This document shows positions 50,065 through 59,600 of a stretch of DNA of 64,000 nucleotides, in pieces; position 1 is the stretch's first letter, and each line of letters opens with the position of its first letter. Origin of the DNA: Paenibacillus albus (GTDB taxonomy: Bacteria; Bacillota; Bacilli; Paenibacillales; Paenibacillaceae). The DNA lies in the NCBI RefSeq assembly GCF_003952225.1, contig NZ_CP034437.1:2308501-2372500 (forward strand), in the 5' to 3' direction. Below the pieces are notes generated by a model, which was not told the origin of the DNA, did not search any database, and saw nothing but the letters and a program-made list of their open reading frames with translations. A program made the translations under genes and the position numbers.

Positions 50065-51435
50065 ATGCTTAGAACAATAATAAGGAAGCTCTCCCCAGGC
50101 AAAATCATTATTTTGGCTTATATGCTCGGAATCATCGTCTTTACAATCCTGTTAAAACTACCTATTAGCCATAAGCCTGGGGTTAAACTGCACATCATTG
50201 ATGCGCTGTTCACCGCTGCAAGCGCTGTAAGCGTCACGGGGCTGACGACGGTTCCGACAAGCGATACATTTACTACATTCGGCGCATTCGTACTGATGGC
50301 AGCCTTTCAATTCGGCGGCGTCGGCATTATGACACTCGGCAGCTTCTATTGGTTTCTGATGGGGCAGCACATCGGCTTGCTTGAGAGAAAGCTCATTATG
50401 ATTGACCAGAACCGGAACCAATTGGCGGGACTTGTGCAGCTGATGAGGGTTGTCCTCATTCTGACCCTGGCGATTGAGCTAACGGGCACACTGCTGTTCG
50501 GGTTCTATTTCTATGTGACCGGCTTGACGGATTCGCTCCCGAATGCGTTATTCAACGGGATGTTCCACTCCGTGTCTGCATTTACGAATGCGGGCTTCGA
50601 CTTGTTCGGCGACTCGCTCGCACGTTATTCGAAAGATTATTTTGTCCAGAGCTTCACCATGCTCTTGATTATTCTAGGAGCGATCGGCTTCCCGGTGATG
50701 GCGGAGCTGTGGGAGTTTGTTAGCCGTCGCCGCCGCAGAAACAGCACAAACAGACGCTTCCGCTTCTCATTGTTCACGAAGGTAACGCTGTCTGCCCATG
50801 TGATTCTGCTGCTCACTGGCGCCATCATCATCTGGCTGACGGAAGCAGGCCACTCGTTTGAACATATGCCGCTTCATCAGCAGCTGATGAATTCGTTGTT
50901 TACGTCCGTGTCCTCCCGCAGCGCGGGATTGACCACAGTTGATGTGTCGTCGCTTCATCATGCCTCGCTGCTGATCATCTCGGCGCTGATGTTCATCGGA
51001 GCGAGTCCTTCCAGCATGGGAGGGGGGATTCGGACGACGACAATCGCTATTATTGTACTTGTCATTCTAAGCTTCGCACGAGGAGAGCGGATGCCGAGGG
51101 CGTTCAATCGTTCAATCAGTATGGAGGATACCCTGAAGAGCTTCATCTTCTTCGCACTCGCCGTACTGCTTGTGTTGACGGGCATATTCGCCGTCTTCAT
51201 GTCGGAGGCGCATCAATTTGACCTGTCTGCTGTCCTCTTCGAGGTGACGTCGGCATTCGGAACTTGCGGCATGTCGACAGGCATTACGGGTTCCCTTCAT
51301 CTCGGAAGCAAAATCACGCTGATCATGCTCATGTTCATCGGCCGAATTGGGATGTACCTGTTCATCTCGCTGTTCAGCTCAGGCAAGAAGAAGCCGGATA
51401 TCCGCTATCCGGAGGAGAAGCTTATTATCGGTTAA
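50065..51435 (+). CDS. KtrB/TrkH-type potassium uptake protein
   Basis: This 456-residue transporter has the four selectivity-filter loops of the Trk/Ktr family: SAVSVTGLTT, SAFTNAGFDLFG, SSRSAGLTTVDV and SAFGTCGMSTG, with glycine at each key place. KtrB works with an NAD/ATP-binding KtrA gate; no ktrA gene is in the window. ATG at 50065 is the first methionine before the conserved start; the frame is open from 49984. Ribosome-binding AAAGGAAG lies rather far (13 bases), so the exact start is uncertain. Confidence 0.92.
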   Translation: MLRTIIRKLSPGKIIILAYMLGIIVFTILLKLPISHKPGVKLHIIDALFTAASAVSVTGLTTVPTSDTFTTFGAFVLMAAFQFGGVGIMTLGSFYWFLMGQHIGLLERKLIMIDQNRNQLAGLVQLMRVVLILTLAIELTGTLLFGFYFYVTGLTDSLPNALFNGMFHSVSAFTNAGFDLFGDSLARYSKDYFVQSFTMLLIILGAIGFPVMAELWEFVSRRRRRNSTNRRFRFSLFTKVTLSAHVILLLTGAIIIWLTEAGHSFEHMPLHQQLMNSLFTSVSSRSAGLTTVDVSSLHHASLLIISALMFIGASPSSMGGGIRTTTIAIIVLVILSFARGERMPRAFNRSISMEDTLKSFIFFALAVLLVLTGIFAVFMSEAHQFDLSAVLFEVTSAFGTCGMSTGITGSLHLGSKITLIMLMFIGRIGMYLFISLFSSGKKKPDIRYPEEKLIIG

Positions 51436-51455
51436 TAGGAAGGCAAAATCGCAGT

Positions 51456-51484
51456 TTGAACGAGCGAAAGAACTCGCTTATAAT
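51456..51484 (+). promoter_or_regulatory. pyrB promoter with spacer dyad
   Basis: TTGAAC (51456-51461), a 17-base spacer and TATAAT (51479-51484). The spacer contains AGCGA (51463-51467) and TCGCT (51474-51478), a small dyad that could be an operator. No PyrR-type attenuator hairpin is seen in the short leader. Confidence 0.65.
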
Positions 51485-51507
51485 ACGCTTTAGTATGTGT
51501 TGTCATC

Positions 51508-52452
51508 ATGAATGAAGGGGAGACGGAGTCAGTGAAATCATTGTATCATGTGCTTGGCGCGAAGCAGTTTGACCGGGAAGAGCTGGAGCAGCTGTTCAGC
51601 TCGGCGAAGGCGATGGAGGTTGTTGCAGGCGAGGGTGGAACGCAGCGCTTCCCAAACAAAATTATGAGCACGCTATTCTTCGAAGCGAGCACTCGTACCC
51701 GCTTCTCATTCGAATCGGCTATGCACCGCCTCGGCGGACGAGTCATCGGCACGGAGAATGCGAGCCAGTTCTCTTCGGCGATCAAAGGAGAGACGCTTGA
51801 AGATATGATCCGGATTATTGCCGGCTACAGCGACCTCATCGTCATGCGGCATACGGATATTGGCGCGGCGAAGCGTGCGGCTGCCGTATCAACGGTTCCA
51901 GTCATTAACGCAGGCGATGGTTCGGGCGAGCATCCGACGCAGGCACTGCTGGATCTCTATACGATAGAGAAGGAATTCGGAGGCATTGACGGCGCTCATA
52001 TCGCGATGATCGGCGACTTGACCTATGGACGGACGGTCCATTCGCTGAGCTACCTGCTTGCGAATTATCGCAACGTACATATTTCGTTCATCTCTCCAGA
52101 AAATGTTCGCATTCCTTCCTATGTGAAGCAGTACTTGGAAGAGAAAGGCATCTCTTACGAAGAAACGTTGGATTTAGAAGGCATTGCTAAGACTGCGGAT
52201 GTGTTTTATCAGACTCGGATTCAGAAGGAGCGTTTCCCGTCGCCGGAGGAGTATGCGAAGGCAGAGGGCAAATACATAATCGACCGCAATCTGCTGAATA
52301 CGATGAAGGACAAAGCGATGATTCTTCATCCGCTGCCGCGCGCCGGCGAAATCCACCCGGACGTCGATCAAGATCCAAGGGCGGCTTACTTCAGACAAGC
52401 GGTGAATGGCTTGTATATTCGGATGGCGCTTATTGAGAAATGTTTTGAGTAA
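51508..52452 (+). CDS. pyrB: Aspartate carbamoyltransferase, Escherichia-type
   Basis: The 314-residue enzyme joins carbamoyl phosphate and aspartate in pyrimidine synthesis. Its blocks STLFFEASTRTRFSFESAMHRLGG, SDLIVMRHTDIGAAK, INAGDGSGEHPTQALLDL and HPLPRAGEIHPDVD follow the E. coli and archaeal wording, not that of B. subtilis PyrB. No pyrI regulatory-chain gene follows; a terminator does, so it forms a single-gene unit under its own sigma-A promoter. ATG at 51508 lacks a ribosome-binding site, while a GTG at 51532 has GGAG close by, so the start is uncertain by eight codons. Confidence 0.9.
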   Translation: MNEGETESVKSLYHVLGAKQFDREELEQLFSSAKAMEVVAGEGGTQRFPNKIMSTLFFEASTRTRFSFESAMHRLGGRVIGTENASQFSSAIKGETLEDMIRIIAGYSDLIVMRHTDIGAAKRAAAVSTVPVINAGDGSGEHPTQALLDLYTIEKEFGGIDGAHIAMIGDLTYGRTVHSLSYLLANYRNVHISFISPENVRIPSYVKQYLEEKGISYEETLDLEGIAKTADVFYQTRIQKERFPSPEEYAKAEGKYIIDRNLLNTMKDKAMILHPLPRAGEIHPDVDQDPRAAYFRQAVNGLYIRMALIEKCFE

Positions 52453-52480
52453 ATTGAAGGTGCGGCAATTACATTAACTG

Positions 52481-52536
52481 AAAAAGCCTCAAGTCCAAGG
52501 CCAGCACAGCCGGTTAGTAGACTTGAGGCTTTTTTT
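52481..52536. terminator. Bidirectional terminator between pyrB and map
   Basis: AAAAAGCCTCAAGTC pairs perfectly with GACTTGAGGCTTTTT, with T tracts on both strands. Confidence 0.88.
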
Positions 52537-52537
52537 C

Positions 52538-53284
52538 TTATTGCTTCGTCAAAATAATCGGGCCATCTTCCGTAATCGCAATCGTGTGCTCATACTGTGC
52601 GGACAGTCCGCCGTCAATCGTGCGCGCGGTCCAGCCGTCGCTATCGATCTTGCTCTGCCATGCTCCGGTATTCAGCATCGGCTCGATGGTCATGACCATG
52701 CCGGCTTTCAGACGAATGCCGCGGCCTGGAGGGCCGTAATGCGGCACTTGCGGCTCTTCATGCATGTCGCGTCCAATGCCGTGACCGATGAATTCACGAA
52801 CGACCGAGAAGCCGTTCTCTTCCGCATACTTCTGAATCGCATTCGATACATCGCCCATCCGGTTGCCGACAACCGCTTGCTCGATGCCTTTATACATGGA
52901 TTCTTCGGTCACCGTAAGCAAACGCTGTGCCTGCTCGGAGACGTTGCCGACCGCATAGGACCATGCGGAATCAGCCAGCCATCCGTTTAAATTGACAACC
53001 ATATCAATGGTAACGATGTCGCCGTCCTTCAGCGGTGTCGCCGACGGGAAACCGTGGCAGATGACATCGTTGATGGAAGCGCATGTTGCGTAAGCGTAGC
53101 CTTTGTACCCTTTCTGCTCGGGCGATGCACCATGCTTCGCAAGAAACTTCTCAACGAATTGGTCAATTTCATTCGTTGTAACGCCGGGTTTGATCATACC
53201 CGCGATTTCGCGGTGGCAAGCTGCGAGAATTTCGCCTGCTTTGCGCATATTTTCGATTTCTTCTTTAGTTTTAATGATAATCAT
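52538..53284 (-). CDS. map: Methionine aminopeptidase type I
   Basis: This 248-residue enzyme removes the N-terminal methionine from nascent proteins. The metal-binding residues are visible: Asp in VTIDMVVNLNG, Asp in ADSAWSY, His in EFIGHGIGRDMHEEP, Glu in MVMTIEPM and Glu in QYEHTIAITEDG. It resembles the secondary MapB-like enzymes of Bacillus rather than the copy in the ribosomal operon; it stands alone here. No insert or extension is present. Confidence 0.95.
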   Translation of the reverse strand: MIIIKTKEEIENMRKAGEILAACHREIAGMIKPGVTTNEIDQFVEKFLAKHGASPEQKGYKGYAYATCASINDVICHGFPSATPLKDGDIVTIDMVVNLNGWLADSAWSYAVGNVSEQAQRLLTVTEESMYKGIEQAVVGNRMGDVSNAIQKYAEENGFSVVREFIGHGIGRDMHEEPQVPHYGPPGRGIRLKAGMVMTIEPMLNTGAWQSKIDSDGWTARTIDGGLSAQYEHTIAITEDGPIILTKQ

Positions 53285-53423
53285 GTTACACCTCTTTAAT
53301 GGTCAATTATAGAGAAAAAATTGTCCGGCGTAAAGAAACGAGCCGCGCTTAGGTATAGAAGTCTTGCTCCGCAAATGACATAATAAAGCTAGGCCGCATA
53401 AAGCTGACGGAAGGGGAGCTTGG

Positions 53424-55772
53424 ATGAAAGGTTTTGGCATTTACAAGTCAAAGAAGTACTTACAGCGCGTATTAATCTCGATTATGTTATCGATGGTTAT
53501 CGTCCTTATCGCGCTTACCCTCGTCAACACCTACGTGCTGGAGCAATCCGTCCGGCGCAATCAGGAGCAGTCCAACCTGAAGGTGCTGTCACAGATTCAA
53601 TATAATCTCTCCTACATGAACGAAATCATAAGCCACTTATCGAATTACGTGAACAAGGATAATCAGATTGCTGCCATGCTGTTTGACCAGAAGCTGCCGA
53701 AGATGGACTGGATTCGCGGCTACAATCGGCTTCAGAGCTACATGGACAGTTCATCCTTCCTGCATTCTATCGCGGTATATAATCACACGCAAAATGAAAT
53801 TTACGCCACCTCGACTCCTTTCCTTCTCGATGGCGGGATAACAAAAGCAAAAATCCGCTCTTGGCTGTTTGATCCGAACGAGCCTCACTCCACTTCACGA
53901 CTAATACCGGTCAGCCTCGAACGAGAAGACGGGCAAATCGACGTCTTCGCCTATCTCGTCACGAATTCATTGAAACCGTTCTCAAGATCGGAATCCGCCA
54001 TCATTCTCTATATTAAGTCAGACTGGGTATTCAATAGCTTGAAGAAAATGGATGCGGTGAGCAGCCAAGAAGGCGGAGAGATCTATATCGCCGATCAAGA
54101 CGGTCAGCTCTTTTCTTCAGATCTGACGCAAGCCTCGGCCGGTGCATCGGAGAAAGAACAAATCAAGCAGCTCGTAGAGAAAGATAAAAGAGCGTACAGC
54201 AAGACATCCGGTTTCGTCGTTGGTTCGATTGACAAGCAGAAGCATCTCATCTCGTATATGGACGATGGCGTGCGCAATTGGACAATCATCTACGTTCAAT
54301 CCTATGACAAGCTGATGAAGGATGTTAGGGAAACACGGATAAAGTCGATCGTCATCGCGGTCGTATTTCTCCTTATCGCAATCGGCATCTCGATTTGGCT
54401 GTCATATAAGCTTTACACGCCGATAGAGAGGATGCTGCGACGTATTCGGCTCCAGCTGCCTGACAAGAGAGGCAGTGGGCAGGCTCAGCCGGCATACGAA
54501 GGCGATGAATTCCATCTCATGAGCGACAATTATATGCGGCTGAGCCATAAGCTGCAGGAGATTAGCTCGGAGCAGATTGTGAACAAATATTATTTGCGCA
54601 AGTTTCTGACCGACAGCAGTCTGTTTACGCATCATGATATGTTGGAGCTCATCCAGAAGCATGGGCTTGATATCTCGGTATCCGACGAAATCGTCGTCTG
54701 TGTACTGAAAATCGATAATTACGAGATGTTTGACCGGAACACAACGGGTACATCGAAGAAGATGTACAGCTTCGCGATCGTTAACATCGCGCACGAAATC
54801 ATGTCGCGCAGCTATCCTTGCGAGGCGGTAGAGGTGCGGGGCGATCATGTTGTTCTCATTGTCTCCAGAGGCGCAGAGGACGAGAAGCTGAGCTTCGGAC
54901 AGGTCGTGCCGCTCATCAGTGAAATTCAGCAAACGATCGAGCATTATTATAATTTGTCGCTCTCCTGCGGCGTCAGCGATCCGTTCCAGCAATTTCCGTA
55001 TATCTCGACGGCTTATAATCAAGCACAGCAATTATGTATGTACAAAATTATTGTAGGCAACAAAGCAATCATTACGTCGGATCAAGTACAGCCGAATTTG
55101 ACCAGCAAGCAGAGCGTCATTCCCGACATCATCGAGCGGAGGCTGACCGAGGCGCTCAAGAAAGGGCAAATGTCCGAAGCGGGAAGCGAGCTCGAGAAGG
55201 CATTCACGATGCTGGCGAAGTTCCAGTATGATGACATGCTCCGCGCGTTGTCCAATCTGGCTTGGGCGATGAAGAATGCGGCGGCTGAAATTGCAAACAA
55301 TCGGCTTATTAAACTCGACGTCGATCTCGAATACGCGACTCGTATGATCGAGGAGAAAGAATCGCTGGAAGAGATGTACATCACGCTGCTCTCGCTCTGC
55401 GCGAAGATCTGCGAAGGTCAGCGACCTGCCAGCATGGAGCGCAATGATATGATTCTGGAGACGATCAAGGAGCTGATCGAGCAGAAATATGCGGATATCA
55501 ATCTCAGCCAGCAGTCGATTGCTTCGACCGTTAAGCTTACATCTGCTTATATCGGCAAGCTGTTCAAAGACAGCACCGGCGTCTCGATTACCGAATATAT
55601 GAACGATGTGCGACTCCGGCATGCGCAGCAGCTGCTTGAGAATGACGATTACACCGTAATCGATATTATGGAGAAATGCGGGTATGCAAATCCGAGCTAT
55701 TTCTTCCGTTTGTTCAAAGGGAAGTTTGGAAGTACGCCGAAGGAATATCGGATGAAGAAGTCGATTTCATAA
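53424..55772 (+). CDS. Membrane sensor regulator with AraC DNA-binding domain
   Basis: This 782-residue protein has a membrane segment at ~14-37, an extracytoplasmic sensing domain (~40-295), a second membrane segment (~300-322), a HAMP-like and linker region (~330-640) and a C-terminal AraC domain (INLSQQSIASTVKLTSAYIGKLFKDSTG; IDIMEKCGYANPSYFFRLFKGKFG). This one-protein design is frequent in Paenibacillus beside sugar ABC operons and carbohydrate-active enzymes. It probably senses an extracellular oligosaccharide and activates the operon that follows, from which a terminator separates it. Confidence 0.88.
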   Translation: MKGFGIYKSKKYLQRVLISIMLSMVIVLIALTLVNTYVLEQSVRRNQEQSNLKVLSQIQYNLSYMNEIISHLSNYVNKDNQIAAMLFDQKLPKMDWIRGYNRLQSYMDSSSFLHSIAVYNHTQNEIYATSTPFLLDGGITKAKIRSWLFDPNEPHSTSRLIPVSLEREDGQIDVFAYLVTNSLKPFSRSESAIILYIKSDWVFNSLKKMDAVSSQEGGEIYIADQDGQLFSSDLTQASAGASEKEQIKQLVEKDKRAYSKTSGFVVGSIDKQKHLISYMDDGVRNWTIIYVQSYDKLMKDVRETRIKSIVIAVVFLLIAIGISIWLSYKLYTPIERMLRRIRLQLPDKRGSGQAQPAYEGDEFHLMSDNYMRLSHKLQEISSEQIVNKYYLRKFLTDSSLFTHHDMLELIQKHGLDISVSDEIVVCVLKIDNYEMFDRNTTGTSKKMYSFAIVNIAHEIMSRSYPCEAVEVRGDHVVLIVSRGAEDEKLSFGQVVPLISEIQQTIEHYYNLSLSCGVSDPFQQFPYISTAYNQAQQLCMYKIIVGNKAIITSDQVQPNLTSKQSVIPDIIERRLTEALKKGQMSEAGSELEKAFTMLAKFQYDDMLRALSNLAWAMKNAAAEIANNRLIKLDVDLEYATRMIEEKESLEEMYITLLSLCAKICEGQRPASMERNDMILETIKELIEQKYADINLSQQSIASTVKLTSAYIGKLFKDSTGVSITEYMNDVRLRHAQQLLENDDYTVIDIMEKCGYANPSYFFRLFKGKFGSTPKEYRMKKSIS

Positions 55773-55791
55773 CGGCAAATATGGCTGAATA

Positions 55792-55837
55792 GGCCGCCGA
55801 TTCTCACGAAACTCAAGTGAGAACGGCGGTCTTTTTG
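55792..55837 (+). terminator. Terminator after the sensor regulator
   Basis: CCGCCG-TTCTCAC pairs with GTGAGAA-GGCGG (one mismatch) and is followed by CTTTTTGCTTTT. Confidence 0.8.
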
Positions 55838-55959
55838 CTTTTATCTACATGAATTCGAACATTTTACACGCGTGTGCTGCAGCTTTTCGAAGATCGTATT
55901 CTAGCTGAATGAGGGGAGGCGGTGGCAAGATGTGAATCAGAAGGAGGCGGTCATCACTT

Positions 55960-56901
55960 ATGAAATTAGGGTCACGAATCGGAAGATGGCTCAAAAGGGA
56001 ATGGATCTATTTCCGCAAAAACCGAGAACTGCTCATGCTGGCGATACCCGGGATTGTGTACAAACTGCTTATCAGCTACATCCCGATGGTCGGCTTAATT
56101 CTCGCATTCAAGTTTTTCAGGTACGACCAAGGCATCTTCGGAAGCAGATGGGTCGGACTCGACAACTTCAAATTTCTATTCAAGGCGCAGGACGCGCAGC
56201 GCATCATTCGGAATACGCTTCTCTACAACTTCACTTACATCATTCTAGGCACTGCTGCGGCGCTGCTGTTCGCGCTTCTTCTTAATGAAGTGTCGGGCCG
56301 CATGGTGAAGCTGTACCAGACGACGATGTTTCTGCCGTACTTTATCTCACTCGTGCTCGTTGGGTATATCGCTTACGCCTTCCTTGAGCATAAGAGCGGA
56401 TATATGAACAGCTTGCTTCAAAACCTTGGCTTCGCACCGCATAAATGGTATTTCGAAACGAAGCCGTGGTTATTCATCTTGCCTCTCGTTTCGATATGGA
56501 AAGGCGTAGGCTTCTCTACATTGGTTTATTACGCCGGGATCCTCGGAATTAACAGTGAGTACTATGAGGCCGCTAGGCTTGATGGAGCCTCAAGGCCGCA
56601 GATGATGATGCGCATTACGCTTCCGCTGCTGAAGCCGCTCGTTATCATCTTGTTCATCCTGGGGCTTGGCAACATCTTCAGAGGCGATTTCGGGCTGCAT
56701 TATTTTGTACCGAACAATGTAGGGATGAACTTTCCGACGACGGATATTATCGACACGTATGTGTACCGCGCGCTGACGAAGCTCGGAGACATCAACTCGG
56801 CCGCTGCCGTCGGCTTCCTGCAATCCGTCGTGGGCCTTGTGACAATCGTCTCGGCGAACTATCTGGTGCGCAGACTCGATAAGGAAAGCTCTCTATTCTA
56901 G
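55960..56901 (+). CDS. Carbohydrate ABC permease, LplB-like
   Basis: The 313-residue permease has six membrane segments and the EAA loop EYYEAARLDGASRPQMMMRITLPLL near residues 205-229, which binds the ATPase. It matches the LplB/YteP group that works with YtcP-type partners and CUT1 binding proteins for oligosaccharide import. A strong AAGGAGG precedes the ATG. It is the first gene of a permease-permease-lipoprotein-beta-helix operon lacking its own ATPase, which is normally supplied by a shared MsmX-type protein. Confidence 0.9.
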   Translation: MKLGSRIGRWLKREWIYFRKNRELLMLAIPGIVYKLLISYIPMVGLILAFKFFRYDQGIFGSRWVGLDNFKFLFKAQDAQRIIRNTLLYNFTYIILGTAAALLFALLLNEVSGRMVKLYQTTMFLPYFISLVLVGYIAYAFLEHKSGYMNSLLQNLGFAPHKWYFETKPWLFILPLVSIWKGVGFSTLVYYAGILGINSEYYEAARLDGASRPQMMMRITLPLLKPLVIILFILGLGNIFRGDFGLHYFVPNNVGMNFPTTDIIDTYVYRALTKLGDINSAAAVGFLQSVVGLVTIVSANYLVRRLDKESSLF

Positions 56902-56915
56902 GAGGAATGCATGCT

Positions 56916-57806
56916 ATGCCGCTGACAAAGCTGGAGCGAAGCTCCAACTACTTCATTAACGCTTTCTTCATTATCGTTTGTGCGCTAATTACGGTACCTT
57001 TTCTGCTCGTCATTGCCGTATCGATTTCATCCGAGGATAGCCTCGTTCAATATGGCTACCGTTTCATTCCGCACGAGATAAGCTTCGAGGCGTTCCGAAT
57101 TGTGTTCAAGGAGCCGAGCATTATGCTTCGAGGCTACGGCGTCACCATCATGATAACCGTAATTGGAACGGTTATCGCATTATTTCTCACCGCGTTAACC
57201 GCTTATCCGATCTCACGGCGGGACTTCCGCTATCAACGTCCGATTACTTTCTATGTCTTCTTCACGATGCTGTTCAACGGCGGCTTGGTCCCGTTCTACA
57301 TTCTGATGACGCAATATTTTCACCTTAAGAACACGCTCGGTGCACTCATCATTCCGCTGCTGCTCAGCCCTTACAACATTCTCATCATGAAAGGCTTCCT
57401 GGACAAAATCTCGATGGAAATCATTGAATCTGCCAAGGTGGATGGGGCGAGCGAGACGCGAATCTTCCTGCAGATGATACTGCCTCTGTCGACGCCGGCA
57501 CTAGCGACGCTTGGATTATTTATCTCCTTCGCCTATTGGAATGACTGGTTCACCGCGCTCCTCTTTATCGACAACGACAAGTATGTGCCGCTGCAGCTGC
57601 TGCTCGTGCGCATCCTGTCGCAAATCGAGTTTCTGGCGAATTCACCGCTGGCGGAAGCGGCAGATAAGCTGCAATTCGCGAATTTCCCGACACTGTCCGT
57701 ACGTATGGCGATGGCGATTCTGGCCGGGGGGCCGATGCTGGTTATCTTCCCGTTCTTCCAGAAGTATTTTGTCCGGGGCATTACCGTTGGTTCGCTGAAA
57801 GGCTGA
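56916..57806 (+). CDS. Carbohydrate ABC permease, YtcP-like
   Basis: This 296-residue permease is the partner of the preceding LplB-like protein. It has six membrane segments and the EAA loop EIIESAKVDGASETRIFLQMILPLS. The ATG at 56916 sits 10 bases after GGAGG (56901-56905); the ATG at 56907 is only one base away from that site. The gap to the first permease stop is small, so translation is coupled. Confidence 0.9.
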   Translation: MPLTKLERSSNYFINAFFIIVCALITVPFLLVIAVSISSEDSLVQYGYRFIPHEISFEAFRIVFKEPSIMLRGYGVTIMITVIGTVIALFLTALTAYPISRRDFRYQRPITFYVFFTMLFNGGLVPFYILMTQYFHLKNTLGALIIPLLLSPYNILIMKGFLDKISMEIIESAKVDGASETRIFLQMILPLSTPALATLGLFISFAYWNDWFTALLFIDNDKYVPLQLLLVRILSQIEFLANSPLAEAADKLQFANFPTLSVRMAMAILAGGPMLVIFPFFQKYFVRGITVGSLKG

Positions 57807-57905
57807 TAAAATTCTGCTGGATTATGAAGGGAGGTGAGCGGGCGTAAGAAAAACTTGATTAATTAAAAGGTATGGGGTTAACTAAATTTGAGAGGTGTGT
57901 CGTTC

Positions 57906-59507
57906 ATGAAAATGAAATTATCCGGGGCTATTACCAAACTATGTCTTGTCCTGTTATGTTTCGGCATCATCGCAGCCTGCTCCAGCAACAACAATGCGAA
58001 CACAAGCAATGCTGATAAGACCAATAACACTGCAGCTGATACGACGGCTGATACGAACAATGCTGCGGCTGATACGACGAATAACGCGGCAGATACGACC
58101 ACGGAGCCGGCTAAGGAAGAGCTTCCTGAAGTGAAGCTGACGTTCTACTATCCGAGCAACCCTGCTGGCCCGGATCAACAGCTGGTAAATGACGAAATCA
58201 ATAAGTATTTGAAAGAGAAAATCAACGCAACCGTAGATTTGAAACCGCTCTCCTTTGACGAATACGATCCGAAGATGAACACGATCATGGCTTCCGGCGA
58301 AGAATTCGATATCGCATGGGCTTCGAGATCCTGGCTGCTCAGCTACCAAGCGAATATTGATAAAGGCGCGTTCCTGGAGCTGACAGACGATATGATTAAC
58401 AAATATGCTAAGGAAGCTCGCGCCAACGTTCCTGATAAGTTCTGGCCGGATATGAAAGCGAACGATGGCAAGGTGTACGGCTTCCCTGTGTATCAAGTAG
58501 CTGCGAAGACGAAGAGCTTGGTCATCCAGAAGCGTTATGCCGACAAATATAACCTCGATCTCAGCACCATCCATACGTATAAGGATATCGAGCCGTTCCT
58601 GAAACAAATTAAAGACAATGAGCCAAACGTTGTTCCGTTCGGACTTGGTCAGAACCAATGGGGCTTCTACACCGATCCGAATTGGGTCGGCACTGACGGG
58701 CTTGCCGTTTCCTACAAGAGAGATGATCCGAACTATACGATCTTAAACGCTGCAGAGACGATTGACGCGAAGAAGGAATACTACAATACGCTGCACAAAT
58801 GGTACGAAGCGGGCTACATCAATGATGATGCTCCGATCTTGAAAAACTTCGGCGATCTGAGGAAAAAGGGTACGGTTGCCGTAACCATTGAATACACGAC
58901 GAAGCCTGGCGGCGAGCTTGATGAAATGAACAACAACGGCGGCAATGAAGTCGTGTACGCGCCAATCTCCGATACGTATTTCACAGGGATTTCAAGCGCG
59001 ATGCAGGTCATTAGCAAAACATCAAAAAATCCGGAACGCGCGCTCATGTTCATGAACCTGCTGAATACGGATAAGTATCTGTACAACCTGATTTGCTACG
59101 GAATTGAAGGCAAGCACTATACGAAGAAAGACGAGAACTACATCGAACCGATCAAGGATTCGGGCTATGCACCGAACGTAGACTGGGTATTCGGCGATCA
59201 GTTCAACGCTTATCTGAAAGCACCGCAAACAGCCGATGTATGGCAGAAGACGATCGATCTGAACAACAACGCGATGGTAGCGGCGTCGTACGGCTTCTCG
59301 ATCAACCAAGATCCGATCAAGTCGGAGCTTGCGAATACGGCAGCGGTAAACAATGAGTACGGTCCGGCACTTGAGACGGGCGCAGTTGATCCGAGCGAAA
59401 TTATTCCGAAATATCTCGAGAAGCTGAAGGCGGCCGGTCAAGATAAAATCGACCAAGAGATTCAGAAGCAGTGGGATGAGTTCCTGAAGAAGCAAGGGCT
59501 GAAGTAA
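57906..59507 (+). CDS. Carbohydrate-binding lipoprotein of the ABC importer
   Basis: This 533-residue lipoprotein (LipO/YtcQ type) has a signal peptide ending in the lipobox GIIAAC. An unusual Asn/Thr/Ala/Asp-rich linker of ~45 residues with AADTT repeats follows, then a periplasmic-binding-protein fold (KLTFYYPSNPAGPDQQLVNDEINKYL; IDAKKEYYNTLHKWYEAGYIND). The ATG at 57906 has a GAGGTG ribosome-binding site; upstream TTG is unlikely. The ligand is probably an oligosaccharide delivered to the two permeases encoded before it. Confidence 0.9.
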   Translation: MKMKLSGAITKLCLVLLCFGIIAACSSNNNANTSNADKTNNTAADTTADTNNAAADTTNNAADTTTEPAKEELPEVKLTFYYPSNPAGPDQQLVNDEINKYLKEKINATVDLKPLSFDEYDPKMNTIMASGEEFDIAWASRSWLLSYQANIDKGAFLELTDDMINKYAKEARANVPDKFWPDMKANDGKVYGFPVYQVAAKTKSLVIQKRYADKYNLDLSTIHTYKDIEPFLKQIKDNEPNVVPFGLGQNQWGFYTDPNWVGTDGLAVSYKRDDPNYTILNAAETIDAKKEYYNTLHKWYEAGYINDDAPILKNFGDLRKKGTVAVTIEYTTKPGGELDEMNNNGGNEVVYAPISDTYFTGISSAMQVISKTSKNPERALMFMNLLNTDKYLYNLICYGIEGKHYTKKDENYIEPIKDSGYAPNVDWVFGDQFNAYLKAPQTADVWQKTIDLNNNAMVAASYGFSINQDPIKSELANTAAVNNEYGPALETGAVDPSEIIPKYLEKLKAAGQDKIDQEIQKQWDEFLKKQGLK

Positions 59508-59600
59508 GAAACGTTGACAAGGAGGCACGGGTGGCGAGAACGCCTGTGTCTCCTTTTCTATTGTGATCGTGCGGAAAGAAACATGGAGGGAGGAGTACAG

